Assembly (NCBI GenBank): GCA_033439295.1
Contig: JAVTLE010000010.1
Span: forward strand, 1,984,001-2,048,000
Direction: 5' to 3'
Length of the DNA stretch: 64,000 nt
Source of the DNA: Deuterostichococcus epilithicus
Taxonomy: Eukaryota > Chlorophyta > Trebouxiophyceae > Prasiolales > Stichococcaceae
Shown: positions 1-12,200 of the stretch, in pieces
Position numbering within the stretch: the first letter of the stretch is position 1
Layout of the letters: every line of letters begins with the position of its first letter
Made by a program: the position numbers and the translations under genes
Notes under the pieces: generated by a model
The model's database searches: none
Told to the model about the DNA's origin: nothing
The model's input: only the letters and a program-made list of their open reading frames with translations

Positions 1-3000
1 CCCAGGTCCCTTGACAAGGCGCTGCTGCAGCACGCGTTTGCCGATGGCTTCCCTGGTGTGACCAAAGTCGTCGCGAGATCATTTGCCCCCCGCCACGTGA
101 CGAGGCGTCGGCATCGCACCCCCCCGCACAGGTGTCGCACCCGGGCCTGTTTGTGGAGGTGCTGCTGGCGGCGGGGCTGGCGTTGGCGCCCCTCATCCGC
201 CGCTTCATCTCCCTGGGCCTCAACCGCATGTGGCTCCACTCCGGCGACACCATCTACCGGTGCGCCTAAAGGTTTAGGGTTTCGACCACCACTCTGTGCT
301 CGTGTTGCCGTCCGCATCATGCAGCGCGGCACAATCATTGCGACACAATGACTGCACCGTCTTGAGGATGTGCGCAGAGAGGCTGCCAAGGGTGGCTCTG
401 CGGCAGAGCATCGGCACTGCTCACCTGTTCAGGGCTCTGATGCATCGAGCAGCCTCAGCGAACGGGCTGCGCTCCCCCTGCCACCCGCAGGCAGGGCGAC
501 CCCGCGGCCAGCCTGTTCGTGCTCATCAGTGGCCGCGCGCGGCTTGTGCGGCAGGAGGCGCCACCCCGCGGCGGCGTGCGCGTCGAGGACGAGGTGCTTT
601 TCTCACAGGGTTCAGGGTCTGCAGCATCTGAAATGAGTTTTGGCGGACAGAACCCCGCGACGGCCGTGCACACCGACGGTCGTTGCGTGCAGCGTCGACG
701 CGTGGTGCCTGTGTGCTGCTGCTGCTGCTGAGGGGCTCCACCAGCGGTCGCATACCTGGAGGGTTGCAGCCTCGGTCCCCAGGGTTTTGCGCTGCATTCG
801 CAGGTGGCTCGCGGCGAGGCGCTGGGCGGCGTGTTCGTGTTGACAGGTGAGTGTTGTCATTAGGTTCGTGGTTTCCAGCCTGCGCATGCTCGGTTGCAGA
901 TGTGCACGTCTTGCGCTACCTGACAGCGGCCTTGGCTGTTGCAAACAAGCTCGAGGTGGCTCATGATGCTCGCAGGCGGCGCGCACGACACCACCGCCGT
1001 GTGCATCCGCGACTCGGAGCTGGTCCGCATGTCCAAGGTGCGCCTGCACATGCCTGCGCTGGGCGGCGTGCACCAGCTCGCGGGGCTGCTGCGCTCTGCT
1101 GGTCGACATTCTGACTTGGCCTCAGCGTGGCGGTCACGGCACCCATGGCTCAGGGCGGACCTCTGGGCCCAAGACTGTGAGACTGCACAATCGGCAGTCC
1201 TGCCAGCGTGCAAGTTGCATATGGAGTGAAGTGAGTGCGGACAGACACGTTACTGCTGCTGCACTTCGACACGCACACGCAAAGCCCTGATGCAGCCCTT
1301 CTGCCGCTGCCGCGGCGCAGGGCTCCTTCGAGATGCTGGCGCAGCAGAGCCCCACAGCTGTCGCGCACATCCTGGACGGCATGGCCCGCCGCCTCGCCGC
1401 CGCCGCTGCCTCCCGCTCCATGCAGCAGTGCGCTCTTGACGACCTGCCCTGCTCCTGCTGCCGCACGTCTGCTCCATCAGTCTCGAGCCTCCGGTTGTGC
1501 TTCAGGCGGCAGTTGCATGAGATGTAGTGGCGTGCACTCTGTGGGGCGCTGTGCCGGAGTCGGAACTGACAAACATTTCGTGAGTTTCCGGATAAGACAG
1601 GTTTCGAATGCCACGCTGGCTGCTGCACGCATGGCTGTGCTGATCGCAGGCTCTGCACAGTGGTGATCGAACTCAGACATCGCTTCACAGAAAAACCGGC
1701 AGACCTCCGGAGTCCAAACCCGCAACTTGAAACGCTGCAGGTACGACCAGGCGGGCAAGCTGGTGGCGGAGTCTGCGCCGCCCAACCTGCGCCCGCAGCG
1801 CCTTGCTGCGAAGGGCGGGCAGGCGTCCGGCGGCGCCCGCCGTGGCGACATCGTCACCATCGCCCTCGTGCCCGCAGGCAAGGCCGGGGCTCACCTGCCC
1901 ATACACACTGCTGGGCTTGCAGACCTGAACCCTGCTTCAATGGCTGGCTGCCCAGGCGGTGCAGCGGTGCTGAGGGGCACTCTCAAGACAAAGCCACCGA
2001 CTGGCAAGGAGACTCCTGGAGTGGCGTGGCTTCCGCCCAGTGCACACCATCCGGCTCTGACCTCGCCCCACACGTGCGCAGGCGTGGCGTCAGGCGGCGC
2101 CGGCGCGGGGCCCTCGCCCGACGGCATCGCCGCGAGCGGCCGCGCTCCAGCGGGCCTGGCGGCCGACTGCGTCGCGACGCAGGCGCTCGGCGCCGCGCTG
2201 CGCGAGATGCTGACGGCGCTGTTCGGCCCGACGCTGCACCTGACGTCGGCGGCGGTGGACGCAATGTTCCCGCGCGCCTTTGAGCGCATCGGTGTGGGCT
2301 TCTACCGCTCCAAGATCACCTCCTGGATGGCAGCGCAGGAGGAGGACTACAGGTGAGGCTGCTTCCCACTTCCTCAGTGGTGCGCTCAGCGGTTACCACG
2401 AGGCCACTGCCGATGAGTGCGAACTCGTCGACAGCAGTCTTGGGTCGAATCGCGGCTCGATCCATGGTCCCTCGGGGTCTACAGTCCGGTACCTCTGCCT
2501 CTGTCTCATGCCGATGTGCGAGGCTCGAAGCGACAGGCAGTCTGCAGGCATAGCCCTGTGATTCTCAGGTTACATGCGTCTGCGTCGCATGCAGGTTCAT
2601 CTTGCTGGAAGCGGACGCCGAGATGACGCCCTGGTCCAGGATCTGCGTCAGCCAGGCCGACTGCGTGCTGCTGGTGGCCGCGCCCGGCGCCTCGCCCCAG
2701 GCACGTTCATGCTTCGTTGGGATCTCACGACAAGGCCTCCAGCAGGCAGCCTTGCTCGAGCTTGTCTTCCGCAGCTGGACCTGACGCCTGCATTTCGCAA
2801 TATCGTCCACGCGCTGGCCCACATGTCGCAGGATGACGAGCATGGGCCCAAAGTCAGCGCTTGCAGAACACTGCACGGCAGAGGAATTGGCCCACCGCTG
2901 TCGGCTGCACATTGTCTCATCAACCCAACACCGCTGACAACAGATGGGGCCGCTGGAGCGACAGCTGCTGTGGGCGACAATCGACGCGTCAAGGCGGCGG

Positions 3001-6000
3001 TCGCAGCGCGCGGCAGGAGCCCGCGGCGCTGGCGGCGGGCCGACGCCCACGCTGCGGGCGCTGCATGACGGAAACGGCGGCGGCGGCGGCGGCGGCCTGG
3101 CCAGCTTCCTCAGCGAGAGCGGCAGCCCCGACTGGGTGTCCGAGTTCAGGTGAGCTCGCGCTGTCAAGGCCTCTGGAATGTGACCGAAGTGTCCAGGTTG
3201 CCAACACGCAACATCATGCTCTCCAGTCATGGTGACCGATCGCAGGCCGAAGCCGGTAGCAATTGCTCGCAAGGTCAGCAGCCTGCGTTGCCCTGCCGGC
3301 CTCAGCAGGTGGCCATCAGCGTGCTCCAGCCACGCCTTTTCCTTACGTATGCCTGTCTGTCAACCTCTGAAATGTCGGGCTCGTCCTGTTTCATTGCATG
3401 TCACTTCATTTCAGTTCATTTCTACACCCTGTGCAGGCGCGTGGAGCTGGTGCTGCTGCACGACAGCGACGCGGACCCGACCGGCACCGCTGCCTGGCTG
3501 GAGCTGCGGCCGCAGCTGCAGCGCCACCACCACATCCGCGTCGCCAACGACAAGGTGCCTGCCACGGCCGCTGCGGCCTTCCCACACACGTGTACTTCCG
3601 TAGGGACCGAATAAACTTTGTGGTCCTGTCGAATGGGTTCGGCGGGAACAGTGATGGATGCGGCGACCATCACTGTTCGGTGCAGTTTTGCCCTTTGCAG
3701 CACCTTTTGTAACGATGAAACTGATGTGCCATCCAAACTCTCTGAGGCTGCGCTTCCTCCTGACGCGCAGGACATGGCGCGGCTGTCGCGCTGGATGGCC
3801 GGCAAGGCTGTCGGACTGGTGCTGAGCGGCGGCGGCAGCCGCGGCCTGGCACACCTCGGCGTGCTGCACGCCCTGGACTCTGCCGGCGTCCCCGTCGACG
3901 TCATTGGCGGCACCTCCCAGGTTTTGACTGCATCCACGAGCAGTTTGCAGGGTTTCCTTCGCACACACCCTCTGCGTTTCACGAGCAGCACCACTGCGAG
4001 GCGGCTCCAGGGCTCCGGGCCGTCAGACGCGCCCTGCAGTGCCACACATGTTGCAGGCGCCCGATGCGCCAGGCTGTCTCCAGGCACCAACTATGTGCTG
4101 TGTGGCTGTGTGCAGGGCGCCTTCATGGCGGCTCTGTACGCGCAGGGGCTGGCTTGGGGTGACATGCACCGCACCGTGCGGCGCTATGCCGCCCGCATGT
4201 CGTCTGTACGCCACCTGCTGCAGGCGAGGGTCCACATCCTTTGTAGAGTGAGAGACACCCTACTTTCTTGGCATCGGGAGCGACAGCACAAGGATCGACG
4301 GCAGCCGGGACATGCGCGTCCTGTGTGCGCCGCCCTGCTGGTGGTGCCACGAGCTCGAAATACCCATCCGGCCCGCTTGAAAGTAACTTCAAGAGCAACA
4401 TGGGCCACCGAAGGAGCGCCTGCAGGCTCCAAGTCCTTCCGTGGCGTTTGCTACTGCTGAACAGCAGACGCAGAGCCTTGCAGCTGTGTGCCCGGTCTCG
4501 CCGCACCCGCGCAGCAGCAGCCATGTCGATGTCCGCATCCTCACCTGGTACGGCGCCAGGCTCTCTTCCCCCAGACGCCTGCGACTCACAGCCGCTTGGC
4601 ACCACCTATGCACTGTCGGGCAAAGCTCTGGCTGGGTTGGGGATGGCGAGTTGAGTCGTGCCTGATCTCACAGGACCTGACGCTGCCGCTGATCAGCCTG
4701 TTCACCGGCGCCGGCTTCGACCGCATCATCGAGGAGAGCTTCGAGTCGGGCGCCGGTCGCATTGAGGACCTGTGGCTCAGGTGCGACATGCATCTCGATT
4801 CCTCGTTTTGCCGCAACAGGCCTGGGGCCACTCCGAAGGAGCAACAACAGCGAAATTGGTTGATTTTCCCGTGCAGCATGCTGTCCATGATTTCAGGGCT
4901 CCCCCAGCACCTCCCAGTGAAAGCGCACATCGTTGTCAGATCTCCTGTCAGAAGTTGCAACTCCTGACGTCTCGCAGACCGTGTGCTTTTCTCCCATCCG
5001 CCGCAGCTACTTTTGTGTGACAACCAACCTGTCGCGGGGCGACACCGCGGTGCACCGCTCCGGGCTGCTGTGGAAGCTGGTGCGCGCGAGCATGACCATC
5101 GTGGGCCTGGTGCCGCCGGTCATAGAGGATGGCGAGTTGCTCATCGACGGCGGATACGCCAACAACATGCCCGTCGACGTCATGCACGCGCAAGGTGCGG
5201 CCGGGACATACTGAGTCCAACAGTGGGACCTAGCAGTCCCTGGTGCGGCGCGGTTCGGCCGCCCTGACTCCACCTCAATGCGCCTGTGGAGGCAGCCCCT
5301 CACCTGTGCGGGTGCGTTGGGTTCGGGTGGTGGCTGTCAGCGACTGGGAGTCGTGGCATCGCCCGCGCAACGACATGAAATTCAAACGAAAACACTCCAC
5401 AGGCGTGGACAAGGTGCTGGTGGTGGACGTGGAGGACCGTGACGACTCGGCGTACCGGGAGGTGACGCCCATCACCGGCGGCGTCTCGGGCTGGCGCCTG
5501 CTGTGGGACCGGCTGTGCCCCTTCCAGCGCCTGAGGTGCGTGCCCCACTGCTGCGGCTTGCGACTCACGGGCTGGTCCCGCCAGATGGCAGCCCCAAGCC
5601 CGTTCTCGGCTCTGCCGGCCCGCGACCGAGCCAGGCGTGCGCAGCTGAGCGCCACAGCGCCCGCAGCTGACGTGCAACACATGACTGTCACGTGGTGTGC
5701 GACAGGTTCGGCATCAAGCTGCCGCGGTACAACCAGATCGTGAACGCGCTGACGTGGATGAGCCACAGCCTGGCGCTCAAGCGCATGAGCCGCGACTACG
5801 TCATCGACCTGTACCTGCGCCCTCCGGTGCGTGCCGCACACGGCTGCCGAACACAGACCCAACCGGTGCCTGGTGCCCCTTGACCGCCTGTGATCAACAC
5901 GTGGCACTGCCCACCCCATTCTGGCGGGGCGCGCACGCAAGGGCGTCGCCGGCCTGGACTGGTGCTGTTGGGCGCGACTCAGCGCCGTGCAAACTCACAT

Positions 6001-8797
6001 CGGGCCTGCCCCTGTCATCGGCAGACGTACCGAGCCCCGGTGCGACCGCAGGTGTGGCACTTCCGGCTGATGGACTACCACCTCATGGACCGCATCGTGC
6101 GCGACAGCAACCGGTGCGGCATGCCGTGTCGCCGGTCGGTGGCACAGTGAACTCGGAAACAGACTCCCTGGAGTTCCACCAGCGGCGCCAGCTGTCAAGC
6201 ATCTGCTCCAGGCATGACGGCACCGGAGCACAACAGGAGCCAGTGGTTGCTTCCCGACCAACATGTGAAGCCACCACGGTGGCAGTCCCCCTGACGAGGT
6301 GGTCGCTGCAAGCAGGTACGCGTGGGAGGTCATCAGCGAGTGGCAGTCGCGCGTGGGAGGCGACCTGGGGGCGCGCCTCGCGACGGCGCCGCCGGGCGGG
6401 CACGTGGCCGCGGCCGCCGGCCGCCGCCCCGGCGCTCTGCAGCGCCACCACAGCGCCTCCTGCATGACGCAGCTGCAGGCCAAGCACGCGCACTCCGAGG
6501 GCTCTGACGGGTGCGGCGCCGCTTCCCTCTGATCGCTGTGTGGTTGTTGTCCTGCCGCAGGGGAGGGGTGTGTGAAGCCGTTGGCGTTCCGCACGATGCT
6601 GCGCTTGGACGCTGACTGGCGGCTGCCTCTACTTCTTTACACCATCAACACCATCAACAAGCCGAGGGCAGCATGAGCAGAGGGGACAACGACAAGTGGC
6701 ACTCGCACGATGAGCGGCGCCCGCTGACCTCGCATGAAAGAGGCTGGGACTCGTCTCGCGCAGGGAGGCGGGCCCGCCGCTGCGGCGGCGCAGCTCGATG
6801 ACGCTGGCGCCGCGGGCGCGGTGGGCGGACCCGGAGCCGGCCNGCAGCATGCCGCCGGGCGCCGACTGGCTGCTGTTCGGCGGCAGCCCGCGCGGCGGGT
6901 CCAGCCCCGACGAGGGCTCCCCCGTGGGCACCAGCCCGGACGGCAGCGAGTTTTGGGGTGAGTGCCCGCGCGCAAGCGCCGCCCATGCGCCTCTGGGGGC
7001 CCTGTGCCTGCGCCACAGTGCTGCACGCGGGAGGCTCGAGCGAACTTGGGCGAATCCGCCGTACTCCTGCTCGACTGGCTCGACTCGAGGCTGCGCTGCC
7101 TACCAGTGCTGAGCCTGCCGCATTGGAGGCGGCAAGCAATTGATGCATTGGTGTGCCTGGACCGTGAAACATTCGAAGCTGCATGATGATGCCAGCACAG
7201 GTTGTCGCACTGACGAGGCTTCTGCTATCCACCACTAGGCAGCTACAGCGAGCGGCGCGGTGTGTCCCCGCCGGCGCCGGAGGCGCCGCCTGGCGGCGCG
7301 CCCCTGCCGGAGGTGTCCCGCCTGTGGCTCACAGCCAGCGGTGCCTACCGGGACCCAGCAGCGGCGCATGCGGGCGAGGCAGCCTCCCAGCACGGCATGG
7401 CACACGAAGCCACGCAGCTGCGGCACCCTTTTGGGGGCAGCCCCGACGGCCGCTCGGGCTCCGCTGGGATCCGCGGCGGCGGTGGCAGCCTGCCGGCAGC
7501 CGCGCGGCAGGCGCCTCTGCAGCAGCAGCCGGCGGCGGCTGCGCGCCCTGTGCTGCTGCCGAGTCCCGCCGACATGCGGCGGCTGGCACGGGGCGGCTGC
7601 NGGGCGGCGGCGTCCGCGGCATGTCTGCCGACATGCAGCGCGCGCCCAGCGGGCGGCTCCCGCCGTCGCCCGGCGCGCTGGCCGGTGCGCCATCGCTGCG
7701 GCGCGGCGGCAGCTTCGTGCAGCTGGGGTCGGGGGTGGCGGGCGCGGCCTGCGGGCGGCTGCGGCCGCCGGCGCCGTCGGCGGCGGGCCGCGGCAGCGAC
7801 ACCGCGCGCTGGGTGCAAACCTCCTTCCCGGCGGCAGGCGCATCCGGCCGCGCACCCACCAATGGCCTCGGCCGCAGCCGGGGGCGTGGTGCGGCCGGCG
7901 CAGCGCCGCCGCCGCCACCGCCGAGGGCGGTGCCTGCCGCCGCCTCGGCGTGGGCGGGCGGGCTGCCCGAGGAGATGCGCGGCGCCAGCACCCGCCTCAT
8001 GCAGCTGAGCAGCATCGGGGAGCACGCCGACGAGGGCGCCTCCTCCGAGCTGGCGTCAACGTCCGACGACGACGCCGCGGCGGCGGCGGCGGCGCGGCTC
8101 CCGCCTGGCCGCAGCGGCGGCGGCGGCGGCGGCGGCTTCTGCCGCGGCGCCCGGCGCGGCGGCGGCGGCGGTGGCCTGACGGAGGACATGCTGGCCGCCA
8201 GCAGCGGGCTGCTGGCAATGGAGTCCTCCGACGGCGGCAGTGACGGCAGTGTCTCTGGCGATGAGGGGCCTGGTTCTGACGACGACAGTGCGGTGGTGAG
8301 TTCTGAGGGTGTGCCCCATGCGCTTGCGGCTTTCGCGCACTGTCCTCGAGCTTTTCTTTCTCATGCATCAATCTGCTGAAGCAGAGAGATGAGACGCCCG
8401 ATGAGATAGGGCAGCGAACGTTTGATGTCGCCGGCTGCAGGATGTAGAAGGCACCAGCACCGACGGCGTGGTGGGCGCTGTCGACCTGGACGAGGGAGAG
8501 GTGCGGCTAAGCAGCCCGCGGCACATGATGCCCTCGCGCCGCATCACCTTTGCAGACGGCCTGGCGGACGCCGGAGACGGCTGCGAGTCTGCGGCACACA
8601 TCAGCGGTGGCGGCGGCAACCAGCAGGAGGCCGGCAGCCCATATCCCCGGAGCAGCAGCAACGGCGCAGCTGCGCATGCCGCCATGGGCACCGCGGCGGC
8701 CCTCGGCGCGGCCACGGACGAGGCGGTAGCTGGCGGCGCCGCCTTAGGCTCCGCTGCAATCGGCCAGCGCGACAGCTGGGAGGGCTTCAAGCTCTAG
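1..8797 (+). CDS. Neuropathy target esterase (NTE/PNPLA6)-like patatin phospholipase, 5' part outside window
   Basis: Multi-exon gene entering from the left edge. Early exons (about 6-600, 800-1040, 1320-1430) encode a cyclic-nucleotide-binding-like region (GLNRMWLHSGDTIYR, ASLFVLISGRARL, RDSELVRMS). Next comes the conserved NTE segment TPWSRICVSQADCVLLVA (about 2620-2690), then a patatin domain with the oxyanion motif GLVLSGGGSRGLAHLG (3810-3860), nucleophile motif GTSQG (Ser near 3913; an intron separates GTSQ from G at 4117) and catalytic Asp in DGGYANNMP (about 5148). NTE-family enzymes are membrane-bound (lyso)phospholipases that deacylate phosphatidylcholine; the N-terminal membrane anchor would lie outside the window. 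After the lipase core the frame continues through RYAWEVISEWQSR (6315) into about 600 Gly/Ala/Pro/Ser-rich residues ending WEGFKL at 8797. The frame changes at an N at 7601, probably an assembly indel. Family assignment is secure. Membership of the tail in the same gene is inferred from continuous splice-compatible exons and no intervening promoter or stop. Confidence 0.85.
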
Positions 8798-9037
8798 AAA
8801 GAGAGGCTGTAAGGGAAGGAAACCTCGCTGGAAGCATGCGAGACTGAAGGGGACCACGGCTGAAGCACTGGGCAACTGTGGGTCAACCACCTAGTAGGCT
8901 AAGCGTGGCGGTGCAGTTAAGGCAAGCGGTGCTATTTCAGGGAGTACTTAGTCTGCATTTCAACCACATGTTGGCTTGAAACACGTTCGGTTCGGCAAGT
9001 TGCCTCTAGCGTCCACAACATACAGCGGTTTGCAGCA

Positions 9038-9042
9038 TGTAA
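9038..9042 (+). promoter_or_regulatory. Candidate algal poly(A) signal TGTAA for the NTE-like gene
   Basis: TGTAA is the usual green-algal polyadenylation signal. One copy lies only 11 bases past the NTE stop (8808-8812). This second copy would give a more normal 3' UTR of about 250 bases. The choice between them is inference. The stretch 8798-9223 otherwise holds no gene and is the shared 3' side of two convergent genes. Confidence 0.35.
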
Positions 9043-9223
9043 AATTTGACCAAGCAAAAACCCTTCAATACGACAAAATGAAAGTGCTGGAACTGACGGC
9101 GGCAAACTGGAAGGGGTTCTGCACTGCTGCAGCAGAAAGGTTTGGTTCCACTGTTCCTTGGGCGCCACCATACAGCGGCATAAGCATTGCAGTCTCAGTA
9201 CCCAAAGGAGTCATAATCTCTCG

Positions 9224-12200
9224 CTAGTTGTTCTGCTGGAGCAGGCGCGGCTCTGGCGCTGGAGCAGGGTCTGGCGCCAGATCCAAAGCTTCTGACGACA
9301 GGTCCGCCGGAGCCTGGACTTGTGATGAGGAGTCTGCCGTCTGCGTTGCCGAGGAGTCGGAGGTGCTATCGCGGGCTCCGGACACCGCCACCGCTGGCGT
9401 GGGCACGATCCTTGCGCCAGAAACCGCGACGCCGGGCGCTGGTGCAGGAGGCGGCGGCGACGGCGACGGCGGAGGCGGCGCAACCTGGAAGGCGCAAGTG
9501 AAGCCTGGGTGCTGGTGAAAGAAGAAGGGAAGGGGCTTGGGGCCTGGCTGTCGTTTGTCGGCGAGACAGTCAGGCCAAGGGAGCATGCATGTCAGTGTAC
9601 ACAACAGAAAACCGAGAAGGCGCACCGTGGAGGGCAGCAGCAGGCGGTCGACGACTTGGATGATGGCGTTGCAAGCCAGCATATCGGCCTGCGCGACGTT
9701 GGCCGGCTGCGCGCCGGCCAGCTGGCTCCGGAAGGTGACCTGGCGGTCTGGGTCCGACGGAGGGAAGTCGGCCGACACCTGCGCACAGGCAGTGGCAGCA
9801 ATGCTTGCCACACTTCGCGAGAGGTCCGCTGCGGTACAGGCATGCGTTGCACAGGCGCCACACACCAACACCGGCGGCACCAGCTGCACATTAGTTATGG
9901 TTTTGATCATCTCGAGCTATCTCCAGCCAGAAAGTTGCACAGCCGCCATCTCCAGCGGACACTTGGGCAGCGCATCTCGATGTGACAGTCACAGACACGT
10001 CGCACTCAGTATCTGCACCGTGATGTTTTGGCCCAGCAGCGTTGGTAGGATGGCGCCATCTTGCAGCAAAACCAGGGGCGCGGCAACGCCGACGATCACC
10101 TGGTTGGTCAGCAGCTGCGCAGCAACACAGGAGGACCGTGAGACAAGATGCTTGGCTGAAGTTGTCCTGCCCACCACTGCCCCGGCCAGTGAGCAGCTGC
10201 GCGCCAACAGGCATGCGGTGGAGAGAGAGAAGGCTGCATGCACCTCTAAGGGGCCGCCATGTCACTGTGGCGGGTGTGGCAGTGCATTTGGCTGGTGCAG
10301 CAGCAAGAGGACTCGGCAAAGGCGCCGCTGGCTGCGCAGTGGTGCAGATCTAGTTCGGCATCCTACGCCAACTCGCCAGTCAGCAGGATAGCTGGTTGGT
10401 GGTTAGCTCAGACTTTGGCAGCGCACCTGCTTCAACAGCACGGGGTTGGCCAGCAGCTGATCCTGTGTAAGTCCCGCATCGCTAAGGAAGGCCTGCAGAA
10501 GCCACACATTTTACTTCTGACACATGTTGCTGCAAAACAGCTGATGATCTGTGTGTGCTCGTTCATCGCCAATGCACGCATACCATGGGTGCGATCATGC
10601 CATGCCTGGAACGCAGAGTTGGCGGGCGCCAGCAGCGTGATCGGAGCTTTCGGGTTCAGCAGCACGCCCTGAATGAAAGCCGCCTGCGCCAAAGTGCAGA
10701 GACTTTGTTCCTGGCAACGAGTAGCGGGCAATGCCAGATGAAGTTGCAGGCGAGCTTTCTGCTAGCAGACTACATGACAAGGCGTTGAGCATTGCTAGTG
10801 CGCGGTGGTGGCAGGACGTGCCCTTGCAGCCTGCCGGAAGATTGTCAGGTTTTCGATTTTGGACGTCACAGCGTCCACCGTCTGGCAGTTGCCTGCACAG
10901 CGTCGAGGAACGAAGTTTGTGTCAATAGCACTTTCAGCGGGACAATGCTGCCAACTGATACATGCTGCATCATGCAGGATGCAGTAATAGGCATATTGCA
11001 ATCCAGAGTTGGTGCTTTGTCAGGCTTGCAGCCATCCTTCTCACCGGTCGGCGTCAAGGCCACGTTTACAGTCGATGGCAGCGGCGGCTGCCTGTTGATG
11101 AGCGCCGACACCGTTGGCGAGGCCGTCGCGGGCGGCGGGCTGGGCGGAGGAGGGCTGGGCGGCGGGGGTGGTGCCGGTGGCGGACTTGGCGGCGTGCGGA
11201 CTCGGCGGGCTGGGCGGTGGCGGCGGACTGGGCGGCGGAGGGCTTGGGAGAGGAGGACTGGGAGGGAGGATGGGCGGTGAAGGAGGAGGAGGGCTGGGCG
11301 GCAGCNGACTTGGCGGCGGCGATGGAGGCAGTGGTGGCGGTGACGGCGGCAGCGGCGGTGGGGAGGGCGGCGGTGAGGGAGGTGACGGCGGCAGAGGTGG
11401 TGAGGAGGGCGGCGGCGAGGGAGGCGACGGCGGCGGTGGAGACACCAGCGGGGGCGAGCTCGGAGGCTGGGGTGGAGGGGACAGGGGAGGCGACGGCAAC
11501 TGGGGCGGGGGCGATGGCAGAGGAGAGGGCGGCAGCGGAGGTAGTGCAGGCGGGGGCAAGGACACCGGCGGGGACGAGTAGACCGGCGGGGGCCGCAGCG
11601 GTGGCAGCTCCGTCAGCGGCGGTGGCTTTGGGCGGGCGCTGGGAAGAAGGGCACGACCTTGGGCGGCGGCGCGGATGGTGGTGGTGCTGCCGACGGCGGT
11701 GACCTTGGGGCAGGCGCTGGGAAGAAGGGCACGACCTTGGGCGGCGGCGCGGATGGTGGTGGTGCTGCCGGCTTGACCTGAGGCTGGGCAAGGGGCTTTG
11801 TTGGCGGTGGCGCCAGNGGCTTTGTTGGCGGCGGGTAAGCGACCTTTGGGGGNGGGGANACTGGTTTGGGAGGCGGTGAGGTCTTGGGGGGAGGAGGTGA
11901 AGCTTTTGGCGGCGGCGGTGAAACCGTGGGAGGAGGTGGCGAAGCCTTTGGCGGCGACACCGCCTTCGGAGGTGGTGGCGAGACTTCAGGAGGAGGAGAA
12001 GGCCTCTTCAGTGGCGGGGGCGACATCGCCTTTGGCGGCGGCGGAGACGCCTTCGGCGGCGACAGCACCGCCTTTGGTAGCGGCGGCGAGGCCTTTGGCG
12101 GCGGTGAGGCCTTTGGCGGCGGTGGGAAAGGTTGCGCAGGTGGCTGCTGGCCCGGGGCTGGCAGGGTACCAGGCGCCAGCGGGTTGACAGTGATGAGCGG

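Noticed and set aside
11114-11581. Gly-rich plus-strand ORF
   Set aside because: Reverse reading of the Pro-rich linker of the FAS1 protein (CCN codons read as GGN).
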